Assembly: GCF_001424875.1 (NCBI RefSeq)
Contig: NZ_LMCT01000029.1
Location: 25,577-64,497, forward strand
Length of the DNA: 38,921 nt
Direction: 5' to 3'
From: Kitasatospora sp. Root107
Lineage (GTDB): Bacteria; Actinomycetota; Actinomycetes; Streptomycetales; Streptomycetaceae
In this document: positions 16,414 through 24,756 of the stretch, one piece after another
Layout of the letters: the number at the start of each line of letters is the position of its first letter
How positions within the stretch are numbered: position 1 is the first letter of the stretch
Translations under genes and position numbers: made by a program
Notes under the pieces: model-generated
What the model was told of the DNA's origin: nothing
Databases searched by the model: none
What the model saw: only the letters and a program-made list of their open reading frames with translations

Positions 16414-16447
16414 GCAGTGACCTCGCCCGTGCGGGCGAGGTCACTGC
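16414..16447. terminator. Bidirectional terminator hairpin
   Basis: Two exactly complementary 15-base arms, 16414-16428 and 16433-16447 (GCAGTGACCTCGCCC and its complement), with a 4-base loop. It sits between the convergent adhesin-like gene and the sugar permease gene, so it can serve both. Confidence 0.85.
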
Positions 16448-16474
16448 GGGTTCCGGAGGCTGCCCGGCGTCGGG

Positions 16475-17686
16475 TCAGGAGCCGACCTTGCGCTTGTTGT
16501 AGACGTCGAAGCCGACGGCGGCGAGCAGGACCAGTCCCTTGATGACCTGTTGGTAGTCGGTGCCGATGCCGACCAGCGACATGCCGTTGTTGAGGACGCC
16601 GAGCACCAGGCCGCCGATGATGGCACCGAGCACGGTGCCGACACCGCCGGTGGCGGAGGCACCGCCGATGAACGCGGCGGCGATCGCCTCCAGCTCCGGG
16701 GTGCCGGCGTTCAGGCGGGCGGCGAAGACCAGGCCGGCCAGCGCGGCGAGCACGCCCATGTTGACGAAGGCGAGGAAGACGACGCGCTTGCTCTTGACGC
16801 CGGAAAGCTTCGCCGCCGCCTCGTTGCCGCCGATCGCGTAGGTGTGCCGGCCGAGGATCGAGTTGCGCATCAGGTAGCCGAAGCCGACCAGCAGGCCGCC
16901 CAGGATCAGCAGCACGATCGGCACACCGTGGTAGCTGGCCAGCAGCAGGGTGAAGACGGCGACGGCCGCCGTGATCGCGGCGAGCTTGGCCGCGAAGAGC
17001 CCGACGGGCAGCAACTCCAGCCCGTACGAGGCGGCTTGGCGGCGCCCCCGGACCTCCTGGAGGACGGCGATGGCGAGCACGGCCGCGCCGATCAGCAGGG
17101 TCAGGTTGTGGTAGTTGGTGCTCGGCCCGACCTGGGGGAGGAAGCCGCTGCCGATCTTCTGGAAGCCGGTCGGGAACGGGGCGATCGACTGGCCCTGGAG
17201 CAGGATCTGGGTGCCGCCGCGGAACAGCAGCATGCCCGCCAGTGTGACGATGAACGACGGGATACCGATGTAGGCGATCCAGAAGCCCTGCCAGGCACCG
17301 GCGAGTCCGCCGATCAGCAGGGCCGCCACCAGCGCTACGGGCCAGGGCATGTCGTGCTTGACCATCATCACCGCCGAAGCGGCCCCGACGAAGGCGGCCA
17401 GCGATCCGACCGAGAGGTCGATGTGCCCGGCGATGATGACGATCATCATGCCGATCGCCAGGATGAGGATGTAGCCGTTCTGCTGGATCAGGTTGGTGAT
17501 GTTGAGCGGCTGGAGCAGGATGCCGTCGGTCCAGAACTGGAACAGCAGCACGATCAGGGCCAGCGCCACCAGCATGCCGTACTGCCGGACGTTGCCCCGC
17601 AGGGCTCGGACCAACAGCGCTCCGGTTGAAGCGCGTTCGGTCTTCGGTAGCACCGGCGCCTGGGGGGACTCGGTCGTCTGGGCCAT
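16475..17686 (-). CDS. mmsB: Multiple-sugar ABC transporter permease (GguB/MmsB-type)
   Basis: 403 residues with about ten hydrophobic segments, the size of the RbsC/XylH-type permeases of the BPD_transp_2 family. Typical features are AGHIDLSVGSLAAFVGAASA near residue 85, which contacts the ATPase, a long second half with FIGGASATGGVGTVLGAIIG, and a C-terminal GIGTDYQQVIKGLVLL. It forms the membrane channel of the importer whose ATPase (17691) ends 4 bases upstream of its start and whose binding protein (19296) opens the operon. The extended length with additional middle segments is characteristic of the GguB/MmsB group rather than RbsC. Confidence 0.92.
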   Translation of the reverse strand: MAQTTESPQAPVLPKTERASTGALLVRALRGNVRQYGMLVALALIVLLFQFWTDGILLQPLNITNLIQQNGYILILAIGMMIVIIAGHIDLSVGSLAAFVGAASAVMMVKHDMPWPVALVAALLIGGLAGAWQGFWIAYIGIPSFIVTLAGMLLFRGGTQILLQGQSIAPFPTGFQKIGSGFLPQVGPSTNYHNLTLLIGAAVLAIAVLQEVRGRRQAASYGLELLPVGLFAAKLAAITAAVAVFTLLLASYHGVPIVLLILGGLLVGFGYLMRNSILGRHTYAIGGNEAAAKLSGVKSKRVVFLAFVNMGVLAALAGLVFAARLNAGTPELEAIAAAFIGGASATGGVGTVLGAIIGGLVLGVLNNGMSLVGIGTDYQQVIKGLVLLAAVGFDVYNKRKVGS

Positions 17687-17690
17687 TGCC

Positions 17691-19232
17691 TTACACCTGC
17701 TCGTGTCGTTGGTCCGCGGCCTGGGTCATCAGCCGCATCAGGGATTCCTGGGTCGCCTCGGAGCGGTCCACCTCACCGGTGATCCGGCCCTCGGCCATGG
17801 TGTAGATCCGGTCGCAGAGACCGAGCAGTTCGGGCAGCTCCGAGGAGATCACCAGCACCGCCTTGCCCTGGGCGGCGAGATCGGCGATCACCGTGTAGAT
17901 CTCGGCCTTGGCACCGATGTCGATGCCCCGGGTCGGCTCGTCCAGGATCAGCACCTCGGGTCCGGTGAAGATCCACTTGCTGAGGACGACCTTCTGCTGG
18001 TTGCCACCGCTGAGCTTGCCGGTCTCCGCGAACACCGAGGGGGCCTTGATGTTCATGGACTTCCGGAACGACTCGGCGACCTTGGTCTCCTCGTGCCGGT
18101 TGACCCAGCCGCGCCGGGCCACCTTGCCGAGCGCGCTCAGCGAGATGTTGCGGCTGATGTCGTCCATCAGGTTGAGCCCGAGCTGCTTGCGGTCCTCGGT
18201 CACGTACGCGATGCCGTGGCCGATCGCCTCCGGCACCGTACGGGTGCGGATCTCCTTGCCGTCCAGCAGCACCCGGCCGCCGGTGTAGCGGCCGTAGGAG
18301 CGGCCGAAGACGCTCATCGCCAGTTCGGTACGCCCGGCGCCCATCAGTCCCGCGATGCCGACGATCTCGCCGTGCCGGACGTTGACCGAGGCGCCGTCGA
18401 CCACCTTGCGCTGGTGGTCGAGCGGGTGCTGCACCGTCCAGTCCTCGATCGCCAGCGCGATCTCGCCGATCTCGGGAGTGCGCTCGGGGTAGCGGTGCTC
18501 GAGGTCGCGGCCGACCATGCCCCGGATGATCCGGTCCTCGGTGATGCCCTCGACCGGGATGGTCTCGATGGTCTGTCCGTCCCGGAGGATGGTGACCGAG
18601 TCGGCGACCCGGGCGATCTCGTTCAGCTTGTGCGAGATGACGATGCAGGCGATGCCCTGGGCCTTGAGCTCCAGGATCAGGTCGAGCAGCTTGCGGCTGT
18701 CCTCGTCGTTCAGCGCGGCGGTCGGCTCGTCCAGGATCAGCAGCTTGACCTCCTTGGCCAGGGCCTTGGCGATCTCGACCAGTTGCTGCTTGCCCACGCC
18801 GATGTCGGCGACCCGGGTGTGCGGGCTCTCGTCCAGGCCGACCCGCTTGAGCAACTGCTGGGCGTGGGTCAGGGTGCGGTTCCAGTCGATGAAGCCGCGG
18901 CCCGCGTGCTCGTTGCCGAGGAAGATGTTCTCCGCGATGGAGAGGTAGGGCACCAGGGCGAGTTCCTGATGGATGATCACGATGCCGCGCCGCTCGCTGG
19001 CCCGGATGTCCTTGAACTCGCAGGGCTCGCCCTGGAACTCGATCTCGCCCTGGTAGGAGCCGTGCGGGTAGACCCCGCTGAGCACCTTCATCAGGGTGGA
19101 CTTGCCCGCGCCGTTCTCGCCGCAGATCGCGTGCACCTCGGCCGGCGCCACGCTCAGGTTGACGTCCGAGAGCGCCTTGACGCCGGGGAAGGTCTTGGTG
19201 ATCGAACGCATCTCCAGGATGGGTCCGGCCAT
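17691..19232 (-). CDS. mmsA: Multiple-sugar ABC transporter ATPase (GguA/MmsA-type), two ABC domains
   Basis: 513 residues from the ATG at 19232 (GGAA upstream; a longer frame to 19280 is less likely). The first ABC domain has Walker A GENGAGKST 38-46, a VGKQQLVEIAKAL signature and Walker B LLILDEPTAAL. The second has a degenerate Walker A (GLMGAGRTEL), signature LSGGNQQKVVLSKW and Walker B VLILDEPTRGID, the normal arrangement in sugar ATPases of the MglA/RbsA/GguA class. It powers import of aldoses such as xylose, arabinose, galactose or glucose together with the permease at 16475 and the binding protein at 19296. Confidence 0.95.
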   Translation of the reverse strand: MAGPILEMRSITKTFPGVKALSDVNLSVAPAEVHAICGENGAGKSTLMKVLSGVYPHGSYQGEIEFQGEPCEFKDIRASERRGIVIIHQELALVPYLSIAENIFLGNEHAGRGFIDWNRTLTHAQQLLKRVGLDESPHTRVADIGVGKQQLVEIAKALAKEVKLLILDEPTAALNDEDSRKLLDLILELKAQGIACIVISHKLNEIARVADSVTILRDGQTIETIPVEGITEDRIIRGMVGRDLEHRYPERTPEIGEIALAIEDWTVQHPLDHQRKVVDGASVNVRHGEIVGIAGLMGAGRTELAMSVFGRSYGRYTGGRVLLDGKEIRTRTVPEAIGHGIAYVTEDRKQLGLNLMDDISRNISLSALGKVARRGWVNRHEETKVAESFRKSMNIKAPSVFAETGKLSGGNQQKVVLSKWIFTGPEVLILDEPTRGIDIGAKAEIYTVIADLAAQGKAVLVISSELPELLGLCDRIYTMAEGRITGEVDRSEATQESLMRLMTQAADQRHEQV

Positions 19233-19295
19233 GATGGTGCTTCCGTTCGCCGGGGGCCCGCTCCGATCGGAGCGGGCCACGGGGGGTGGGGTCGG

Positions 19296-20396
19296 CTACT
19301 TGACCTGGTCGGCGGTGTACTGGCCGCCGTCGATCAGCACCTTCTGGTAGTTCTCCTTGTCGACGCTGACCGGCTGCAGCAGGTAGGCGGGCACCGTCTT
19401 GGCGCCGTTCTCGTACTGGCTGGTGTCGTTCACCTCGGGCTTGCCACCGGTCAGCAGCGCGTCGCCCATCTGGACGGCCACCTTGGCGAGCTCGCGGGTG
19501 TCCTTGTAGACGGTCTGGGTCTGCTCGCCGGCGATGATGGACTTGACCGAGGCGAGCTCGCCGTCCTGCCCGGTGACGATCGGCAGCTTCTTGCCCGAGC
19601 CGTAGCCGACGCCCTTGAGCGAGGAGATGATGCCGATCGAGATGCCGTCGTACGGCGAGAGCACCGCGTCCACCGAGGCCGAGGTGTAGGACTTGCTCAG
19701 CAGGTTGTCCATCCGCGACTGCGCGAGCCCGCCGTCCCAGCGGAGGGTGGCGACCTGGTTGAAGGCGCTCTGGCCGCTCTGCACGACCAGCTTCTTGTCG
19801 TCGATGTACGGCTTGAGCACGCTCATCGCGCCGTTGAAGAAGAAGTTGGCGTTGTTGTCGTCCGGGGAGCCGGCGAACAGCTCGAGGTTGAACGGGCCCT
19901 TGCCGTCCTTGAGGCCGAGCTTGTCGACGATGTAGCTGCCCTGGAGCACGCCGACCTTGAAGTTGTCGAAGGTGGCGTAGTAGTCGACGTTCTTGGTGCC
20001 GCGGATCAGGCGGTCGTAGGAGATCACCGGGATCTTGGCGTCGGCGGCCTTCTGCAGGACGTTGGTGAGCGAGGAGCCGTCGATGGCGCCGATCACCAGC
20101 AGCTTGGCGCCCTTGGTGATCATGTTCTCGAGCTGCGAGACCTGGTTCTCGACGACGTTGTCGCCGTACTGCAGGTCGGTCTTGTAGCCCTTCGCCTGGA
20201 ACTCCTTGGCGATGTTGTTGCCGTCGTTGATCCAGCGCTCCGACGACTTGGTCGGCATCGCGATTCCGATCAGCGCGCCCTTGGCGTCCGCGGGGCCCTT
20301 GGCCGCATCGTCGCCGAGGCCGTTGGCGCTCTGGCCGCAGGCCGCCAGGGTGAGCGAGAGGCCCGCCGCAGCGAGTCCGATCGAGAGCTTCCGCAC
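19296..20396 (-). CDS. chvE: ChvE-type sugar-binding lipoprotein
   Basis: 366 residues, GTG start with GGAGG 5 bases upstream. A lipoprotein signal peptide ends in LTLAAC (lipidated Cys20), so the mature protein is anchored outside the membrane. The body is a type I periplasmic-binding fold: IGIAMPTKSSERWINDGNNI near the start and PVISYDRLIRGTKNVDYYATFDN in the middle, both typical of ChvE/xylose-type binding proteins, as is TGQDGELASVKSIIAGEQTQ. First gene of the operon chvE-mmsA-mmsB; the 64-base gap to mmsA allows the higher expression usual for binding proteins. Two LacI-family operator-like sites lie upstream. Confidence 0.95.
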   Translation of the reverse strand: MRKLSIGLAAAGLSLTLAACGQSANGLGDDAAKGPADAKGALIGIAMPTKSSERWINDGNNIAKEFQAKGYKTDLQYGDNVVENQVSQLENMITKGAKLLVIGAIDGSSLTNVLQKAADAKIPVISYDRLIRGTKNVDYYATFDNFKVGVLQGSYIVDKLGLKDGKGPFNLELFAGSPDDNNANFFFNGAMSVLKPYIDDKKLVVQSGQSAFNQVATLRWDGGLAQSRMDNLLSKSYTSASVDAVLSPYDGISIGIISSLKGVGYGSGKKLPIVTGQDGELASVKSIIAGEQTQTVYKDTRELAKVAVQMGDALLTGGKPEVNDTSQYENGAKTVPAYLLQPVSVDKENYQKVLIDGGQYTADQVK

Positions 20397-20447
20397 TGTT
20401 CCTCCAGGGATGAGCCGCGCCGCTCGGGTGGGGCGGCGGACTCTGAG

Positions 20448-20461
20448 TGTTAACGCTCACA
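20448..20461. promoter_or_regulatory. LacI-family operator-like site, proximal
   Basis: TGTTAACGCTCACA, one base off the palindrome TGTTAACGCTAACA with the central CG of LacI/GalR-type sites. It lies about 50 bases upstream of the chvE start codon, where repressor binding would block transcription. No LacI-type regulator gene is in the window. Confidence 0.6.
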
Positions 20462-20522
20462 GAAACCTCGTCAAGGGCTCTGCGGGTCACCGTTTCGTCT
20501 CGTGTCGGCGGCTTGACCGCAG

Positions 20523-20544
20523 TGATTGTTAGCGCTAACAATCA
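20523..20544. promoter_or_regulatory. LacI-family operator-like site, distal, perfect 22-base palindrome
   Basis: A perfect palindrome centred on GCGC with core TGTTAGCGCTAACA at 20527-20540, about 130 bases upstream of chvE. The core matches the general TGNTANCGNTANCA pattern of LacI-family sites and the proximal site at 20448. Two sites 79 bases apart could allow repression by looping. Confidence 0.75.
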
Positions 20545-20713
20545 TGCGACGATGGGATCGACCACGTCGCCAGGGTGTTGCTGACCGCTGCCGTCATGGA
20601 CGTCATCGGAGGTGCTGGGGGCCACGGAAGACGGCCCGCCGATGGTTCCGGGCACGGCAGAGTTCCTGCGGGCCTGGGTCGGGCCATCGCGGCGCAGCTC
20701 GACGAAGCAGCGG

Positions 20714-21784
20714 TCAGCCGATGACCGCCACGGGTGCGTCCCAGGCGTTGCGGTCGACCGTGACGGTGGCTCCGCCGTGGGTCTCCTTCTGGTTGACCAG
20801 GTACTGGTGGCCGCGCCGGTGGCCGCTCCACTGGCTGCCGAAGGGGAAGGTGGCAGCGGTGTCGGCCTGGCCGTCGTACTGCGCGTACCAGAGGGCGGCC
20901 GGCATGTCCGGGGCGCCCTGCTGGGCGGCGCGGGCTATCACGGCCGCCGAGGAGGTGGCGTAGGCGTACGTGCCGGCGACGTACCCCTTCTGATGGACGG
21001 CGCGGGTCCAGCCCTGCAGGTAGCCCAGCACCGCGTCGGCGCACGCGGCGTCACCGGTGTTGAAGGCCTCGACGTCCAGATACAGGGCGCTGCCGGCGCG
21101 CATGCCGAGGGCGGATGCCTTGGCGACGGCGTCCGCGCCGTCGGCTGCTCCCTGCGGCGCGGGGTTGGCGGCGTCGATCCGGTAGGGGCTGCGGCCGCTC
21201 TGGCAGGGGGCCTGCGCTCCGACGTAGAGCGGGACGAGCTTCCAGCCCGCGGTGTCCACGGACTTCACCCAGGAGCTGGTGAGCTGGGGCTGTGCGCAGC
21301 CGCGGTTGCGGCCGCCGATGTAGACGGCGGCCGCGCCGAAGGGGGAGTTCTTGCGCCAGGTGTCCATGGTGGCCAGGCCGGGGGCCGTACAGGTGTCGAA
21401 GGCCAGGCCGCTGAAGACGGCGCCCGGCTGCGGGCGCGGCACCGACGGTGGAGCGGGGGTGGCGCTCTGACCTTGGGTCGGCGAAGGAGAGGTGGTGCCT
21501 GCCGCCGAGGGGGACGCCGACACCTTGCCACTGGCGGAAGTCGACGGGGACGCTGACGGCGCTGCGGACAGGGAGGCGGAGGCAGACGGCGAGGTGCTGG
21601 GCGTGGCCTGGTCGGAGGCGGAGACGCCGAGTACCGCCTCGCCCGCAGCGGCGGTTCTGGGCGCGGCAGCTGGGTCTGCGCTCTGGCCGCTCGTGGCAAC
21701 TGTCACCGCCACGCTCGCGGCCACCACCAGACCTGCGCCCGTCAACGCGGCACGCCGCCGCGTCGATATCCGGCTGCTCGCCAT
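20714..21784 (-). CDS. Secreted DUF1906 (Rv2525c-like glycoside hydrolase-like) protein
   Basis: 356 residues with GGAG before the ATG. The N-terminus has an arginine-rich stretch (STRRRAALTGA) and a hydrophobic segment, compatible with a Tat or Sec signal. Residues ~45-130 are a low-complexity Ser/Pro/Ala/Thr linker, probably spanning the cell wall. Residues ~135-356 are the DUF1906 fold: FSGLAFDTCTAPGLATMDTW at its start, AVYIGGRNRGCAQ, WKLVPLYVGAQAPC, LYLDVEAF and a C-terminal VDRNAWD. The fold is a TIM-barrel related to GH25 lysozymes; D-x-E in LYLDVEAF is a candidate acid pair. It may act on peptidoglycan or another wall glycan. Single gene. Confidence 0.88.
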   Translation of the reverse strand: MASSRISTRRRAALTGAGLVVAASVAVTVATSGQSADPAAAPRTAAAGEAVLGVSASDQATPSTSPSASASLSAAPSASPSTSASGKVSASPSAAGTTSPSPTQGQSATPAPPSVPRPQPGAVFSGLAFDTCTAPGLATMDTWRKNSPFGAAAVYIGGRNRGCAQPQLTSSWVKSVDTAGWKLVPLYVGAQAPCQSGRSPYRIDAANPAPQGAADGADAVAKASALGMRAGSALYLDVEAFNTGDAACADAVLGYLQGWTRAVHQKGYVAGTYAYATSSAAVIARAAQQGAPDMPAALWYAQYDGQADTAATFPFGSQWSGHRRGHQYLVNQKETHGGATVTVDRNAWDAPVAVIG

Positions 21785-22014
21785 GACAACTCCTCAATGC
21801 GGCGCATCAGCGCGGTGCAGACCTTGATCGACAGACTGCCTATCACTTTCGCGACACCCGCCGCCAATTCCGTTGCTCGATCCTTGACCTGTAGCTTCTG
21901 GGAGGCCCGTAAGGGGGAAGCTGAGCCCGTGGCTGTCGACTCCTCCTCCGACTCGGCCTGTCATCAGAGTGACGCTCGGTCAGGGACAGCGAGGCGAGGT
22001 CCGGGAACTTCGCC

Positions 22015-22290
22015 GCCCGAGCGGCGCCGCAGGACGGTGTGCAGCATGTCGTCGGTGATGACGGGCGGTCGGCCGCCGTGCTTGCCCTTACGGGCTGCGG
22101 TGTCGAGCCCTTCGAGAGTGGACTCGCGGCCGTGGGCGGTGAGGTGGTCGGCGAGGGCGGTGAGTTCGGCGGCGTCGCGGCCGAGCCGCTTCATCTCGTA
22201 CACCGTGAAGATGACCCGGCAGTGCGGGGCGTGGGCCTTGACCTCCCGCGCCGTCCGCAACGCCTCCTCGAACCGGGGACGGACGCGCCC
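22015..22290 (-). pseudogene. Serine resolvase (Tn3-type) with internal deletion
   Basis: The piece reads HCRVIFTVYEMKRLGRDAAE followed by LTALADHLTAHG, then jumps directly to STLEGLDTAARKGKHGGRPP and ITDDMLHTVLRRR. Both halves are classic resolvase sequence (catalytic core helix, then the hinge before the C-terminal HTH), but about 37 residues between them are missing in frame. The N-terminus with the catalytic Ser and the HTH end are also lost. It cannot catalyse recombination. It is one of two Tn3 remnants flanking the PadR region. Confidence 0.8.
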
Positions 22291-22309
22291 CCGGGTGCTG
22301 ATCCGCGGT

Positions 22310-22701
22310 CGGCCGGGGCAGGCACCCGCAGCGCCTTCTTCAGTCGGGGCAGGCGGGCGTCGGGCAAGGCCTGGTGCAGGCGGCGGGAGACGTCGGTCAG
22401 CCAGCGTGGGCTGAGTTCGCCGATCACAAGGAGGGTCGGGATGTCGAGGGTGGTGAAGCGGGTGAGGTCATCGCCGAAGCTGTCCATCGCGCGCATCGCC
22501 CCGGCCGCGGCGGTCGATTGCGTAGGTGGTGAAGTGCGGAGCCAGCAGGTCGGCGAGGAGCTGCCAGTCCTGGGATGCGTTGAGGGCACCCGGGGAGATG
22601 GCCAGGGGGCGGCCCTGGCCGGTAAGCGTGACGGCGATCTCTGTTCCGTCGGTGGAGGTCACGCGGGCCTGGCGGGGGTAGCGGCAGTCATGACGTTGCA
22701 T
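22310..22701 (-). pseudogene. Alpha/beta hydrolase with internal deletion
   Basis: The N-terminus (VTSTDGTEIAVTLTGQGRPL, then LADLLAPHFTTYAIDRRGRG) is followed, after a junction near 22495, by the C-terminal part in a different frame (FGDDLTRFTTLDIPTLLVIG and WLTDVSRRLHQALPDARL). The middle, including the nucleophile elbow GxSxG, is absent and so is the final His region. The start lies next to the PadR palindrome, so the ancestral gene was probably a PadR-controlled partner, divergent from padR. Confidence 0.75.
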
Positions 22702-22727
22702 CGAAACGATGTGTATATCGTTTCGAT
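22700..22727. promoter_or_regulatory. PadR operator-like inverted repeat
   Basis: Arms ATCGAAACGAT (22700-22710) and ATCGTTTCGAT (22717-22727) are exact reverse complements with a 6-base spacer. The AT-rich site lies 16 bases before the padR start and overlaps the start of the divergent hydrolase remnant, the expected place for an autoregulatory PadR operator. Assignment by position. Confidence 0.75.
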
Positions 22728-22743
22728 GTGAGATCCTGGGATC

Positions 22744-23319
22744 ATGCTTGAACTCGCGATACTCGGCTTCCTCGCCGAAGGCCCCCTGCCGGGTCACGAG
22801 CTGCGCCACCGCATCGCGCACCTGACCGGCTACAGCCGTCCGGTCAGCGACGGCACTCTCTACCCGGCGATCAACCGGCTGACGAAGGCCGGGCTGATCG
22901 AACGGCGCCGCGCACCGGAGGCGGGCAGCGGCCGGTACGTGCTGAACCTGACCGCGGCAGGACACGAGGACATGCTGCGGCGGCTGCGGGAACCGGCCGA
23001 GCACGAGATCACCGACTTCTCCCGCTGGTTCGTGATCCTGGCGTTCCTCTCACTGCTGCCCGACAGCGCCGAGCAGCACGCCGCGCTGCGACGCCGCCTG
23101 GACTTCCTGGAGGCCCCCGCCAGCTTCTTCTACGACGGTGACACCCCGCTGCGCGCCGAGCAGGTCACCGACCCTTACCGGCGCGGCATGATGCTCACCG
23201 CCCGCGCCACCAGCCGCGCAGAACGCGCCTGGCTCCACGAGGTCCTGGACGGCGACGGCATCCGAGCAGCGGACGAGCAGCCCCACCGTCGGACCCACAC
23301 CCGTGATCGGAAGGACTGA
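22744..23319 (+). CDS. PadR-family transcriptional regulator
   Basis: 191 residues. The N-terminal winged helix (~1-85) is typical PadR: LAILGFLAEGPLPGHELRHR, then SDGTLYPAINRLTKAGLIER and a wing. Residues ~95-175 form the C-terminal dimerisation region (vinculin-like helices). PadR proteins repress nearby efflux or detoxification genes until they bind a phenolic or drug ligand. It ends 2 bases before the oxidoreductase gene, so the two are co-transcribed, and its own promoter region holds a perfect inverted repeat. No clear ribosome site precedes the ATG. Intact despite lying between transposon remnants. Confidence 0.93.
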   Translation: MLELAILGFLAEGPLPGHELRHRIAHLTGYSRPVSDGTLYPAINRLTKAGLIERRRAPEAGSGRYVLNLTAAGHEDMLRRLREPAEHEITDFSRWFVILAFLSLLPDSAEQHAALRRRLDFLEAPASFFYDGDTPLRAEQVTDPYRRGMMLTARATSRAERAWLHEVLDGDGIRAADEQPHRRTHTRDRKD

Positions 23320-23321
23320 AC

Positions 23322-24302
23322 ATGCTTGCGTCCTGGTACGACCAGCAGGGCCCGGCCGCCGAAGTGCTCCAGCTCGGTGAGCTGCCCGACCCCACGCCCG
23401 GCCCTGGTGAGGTCCGTGTCCGCGTCACCGTCTCCGGCGCCAACCCCGGCGACACCAAGAAGCGTCGCGGTTGGACCGGCTCGGCCATGCCCTATCCGCG
23501 GGTGATCCCGCACAGCGACGCCGCCGGCATCGTCGACGCCGTTGGCGACGGCGTCGACGCGCGCCGCGTCGGGCAGCGCGTGTGGGTGTACGGCGCCCAG
23601 TCCTACCGCCCCTTCGGCACCGTCGCCCAGTACACCGTCGTCCCCGGCGACCTCGCTGTCCCACTGCCCGACCACCTGTCCGACGACCTCGGCGCGAGCC
23701 TGGGCATCCCCGGCATCACCGCGCACCGCACCGTCTTCGCCGACGGCCCCGTCGACGGCAAACTGGTGCTGGTCAACGGCGTCCTCGGCGGGGTCGGCTC
23801 ACTGGCCGCCCAGCTCGCCCGCTGGGGCGGGGCGACGGTCATCGGCACCGTCCGACGCGGCACCGAACTGGACAGGATCGATCCCGCGGTCGTCTCCCAC
23901 GCCGTCGCCCTCGACTCAGGCGACCCAGCCGCCGCGATCCGCGCCCACGCACCCGACGGCGTGGACCGGATCATCGAGGTCGCCCTGTCCGACAACGCCG
24001 ACCTGGACGACGCCGTAGCCGCGAACGGCGCGGTCATCGCCGCGTACGCCACGCGCCACGACCGCACCGAGATCCCGTTCTGGACCCTGCTGTTCAACAA
24101 CGTCACCCTGCGCCTGCTCGGCAGCGACGACTTCCCCGCCGAAGCCAGGCGCCAGGCCGCCCGCGACCTCACCGCCGCGGCCGCCGTCGGCGCCCTCACC
24201 GTCGATGTCGGCGACCGCTTCCCGCTCGCCGACATCGCCAAGGCTCACGACCGCATCGACGTCGGCGGTCGCGGCCGTGTACTGGTCGACATCCCCCAGT
24301 AG
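23322..24302 (+). CDS. NADPH:quinone oxidoreductase (zinc-independent MDR family)
   Basis: 326 residues, the usual length. The N-terminal GroES-like half contains LPDPTPGPGEVRVRVTVSGA and PRVIPHSDAAGIVDAVGDGV. The nucleotide-binding half has LVNGVLGGVGSLAAQLARWG, the AxxGxxG Rossmann loop with an NADPH-type pattern. The zinc-binding Cys/His residues of alcohol dehydrogenases are missing, placing it with the QOR group that reduces quinones or enones. It follows padR by 2 bases and is presumably induced when PadR binds its ligand, so a role against electrophilic or quinone stress is likely. Confidence 0.92.
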   Translation: MLASWYDQQGPAAEVLQLGELPDPTPGPGEVRVRVTVSGANPGDTKKRRGWTGSAMPYPRVIPHSDAAGIVDAVGDGVDARRVGQRVWVYGAQSYRPFGTVAQYTVVPGDLAVPLPDHLSDDLGASLGIPGITAHRTVFADGPVDGKLVLVNGVLGGVGSLAAQLARWGGATVIGTVRRGTELDRIDPAVVSHAVALDSGDPAAAIRAHAPDGVDRIIEVALSDNADLDDAVAANGAVIAAYATRHDRTEIPFWTLLFNNVTLRLLGSDDFPAEARRQAARDLTAAAAVGALTVDVGDRFPLADIAKAHDRIDVGGRGRVLVDIPQ

Positions 24303-24399
24303 AGATGCTCCGGCGTGACCTCCTCATCCCCCAGCAGTCGAGCGTGAGGGCGCTGCGGGCAGGGTGGAAGCCTCCGCCGCCGGTTCGGGAGTCTGCGTG

Positions 24400-24750
24400 T
24401 GGCCGCTGCGCCGGCGAGATCGAGGTGGGAGTTCATGTCCAGCTCGAACCGGCCGTAGGGGTTCACATGGGTCCAGAACAGCGGAGACAGGGCCCGCCGG
24501 TCGGCATCGGTGAGCCGCTTCTGTCACTCACTCAGGATGTCCTGGAGGAACAGGGTGTTGACATGCACCAGCGCCGACCGGAGCAGGTGCAGTGCCGGCA
24601 TCGAGGCCGTCGTTGATCTCACGCCGCAGGTCGGCGTCGGCGAGGTAGTCGCAGATGAACGCCGTACGCACCGCGCGGCCCAGTTGCTCGATCGCCCGGT
24701 AGGTGGGGTGCTTGGGCCCGCCGCGGGTGAACCGCCCGGATTGTCCGGAG
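24400..24750 (-). pseudogene. Tn3-family transposase fragment with deletion and stop
   Basis: On the minus strand from about 24750: GQSGRFTRGGPKHPTYRAIE, then LGRAVRTAFICDYLADADLR up to REINDGL, all typical of the Tn3 DDE transposase C-terminal third. The next ~35 residues are missing and the sequence resumes in another frame with HLLRSALVHVNTLFLQDIL, runs into a stop, and continues to LFWTHVNPYGRFELDMNSHL near 24410. The catalytic-domain majority is absent. Clear pseudogene. Confidence 0.8.
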
Positions 24751-24756
24751 AACACC

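Larger units (their letters stand above)
22015..24750. mobile_element. Decayed Tn3-family element with PadR/oxidoreductase region inside
   Basis: A resolvase fragment at the left and a transposase fragment at the right, both on the minus strand, bracket about 2.1 kb with a broken alpha/beta hydrolase, an intact PadR regulator and an intact quinone oxidoreductase. Both recombination genes have lost internal segments. No terminal inverted repeats or target duplication could be found by eye, so the limits are only those of the recognisable remnants, and unrelated events could have placed them. Confidence 0.5.

Noticed and set aside
17493..20453. A 986-codon open frame on the plus strand, opposite the sugar ABC operon
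   Set aside because: It is antisense to three well-supported genes, has low-complexity Asp/Val/Gly/Leu-rich content with no domains, and arises from the high GC content of the real genes.
20448..20544. The two palindromic sites as a possible attachment or recombination site
   Set aside because: No integrase or target duplication is nearby and both match the LacI-family operator pattern in front of a sugar operon.
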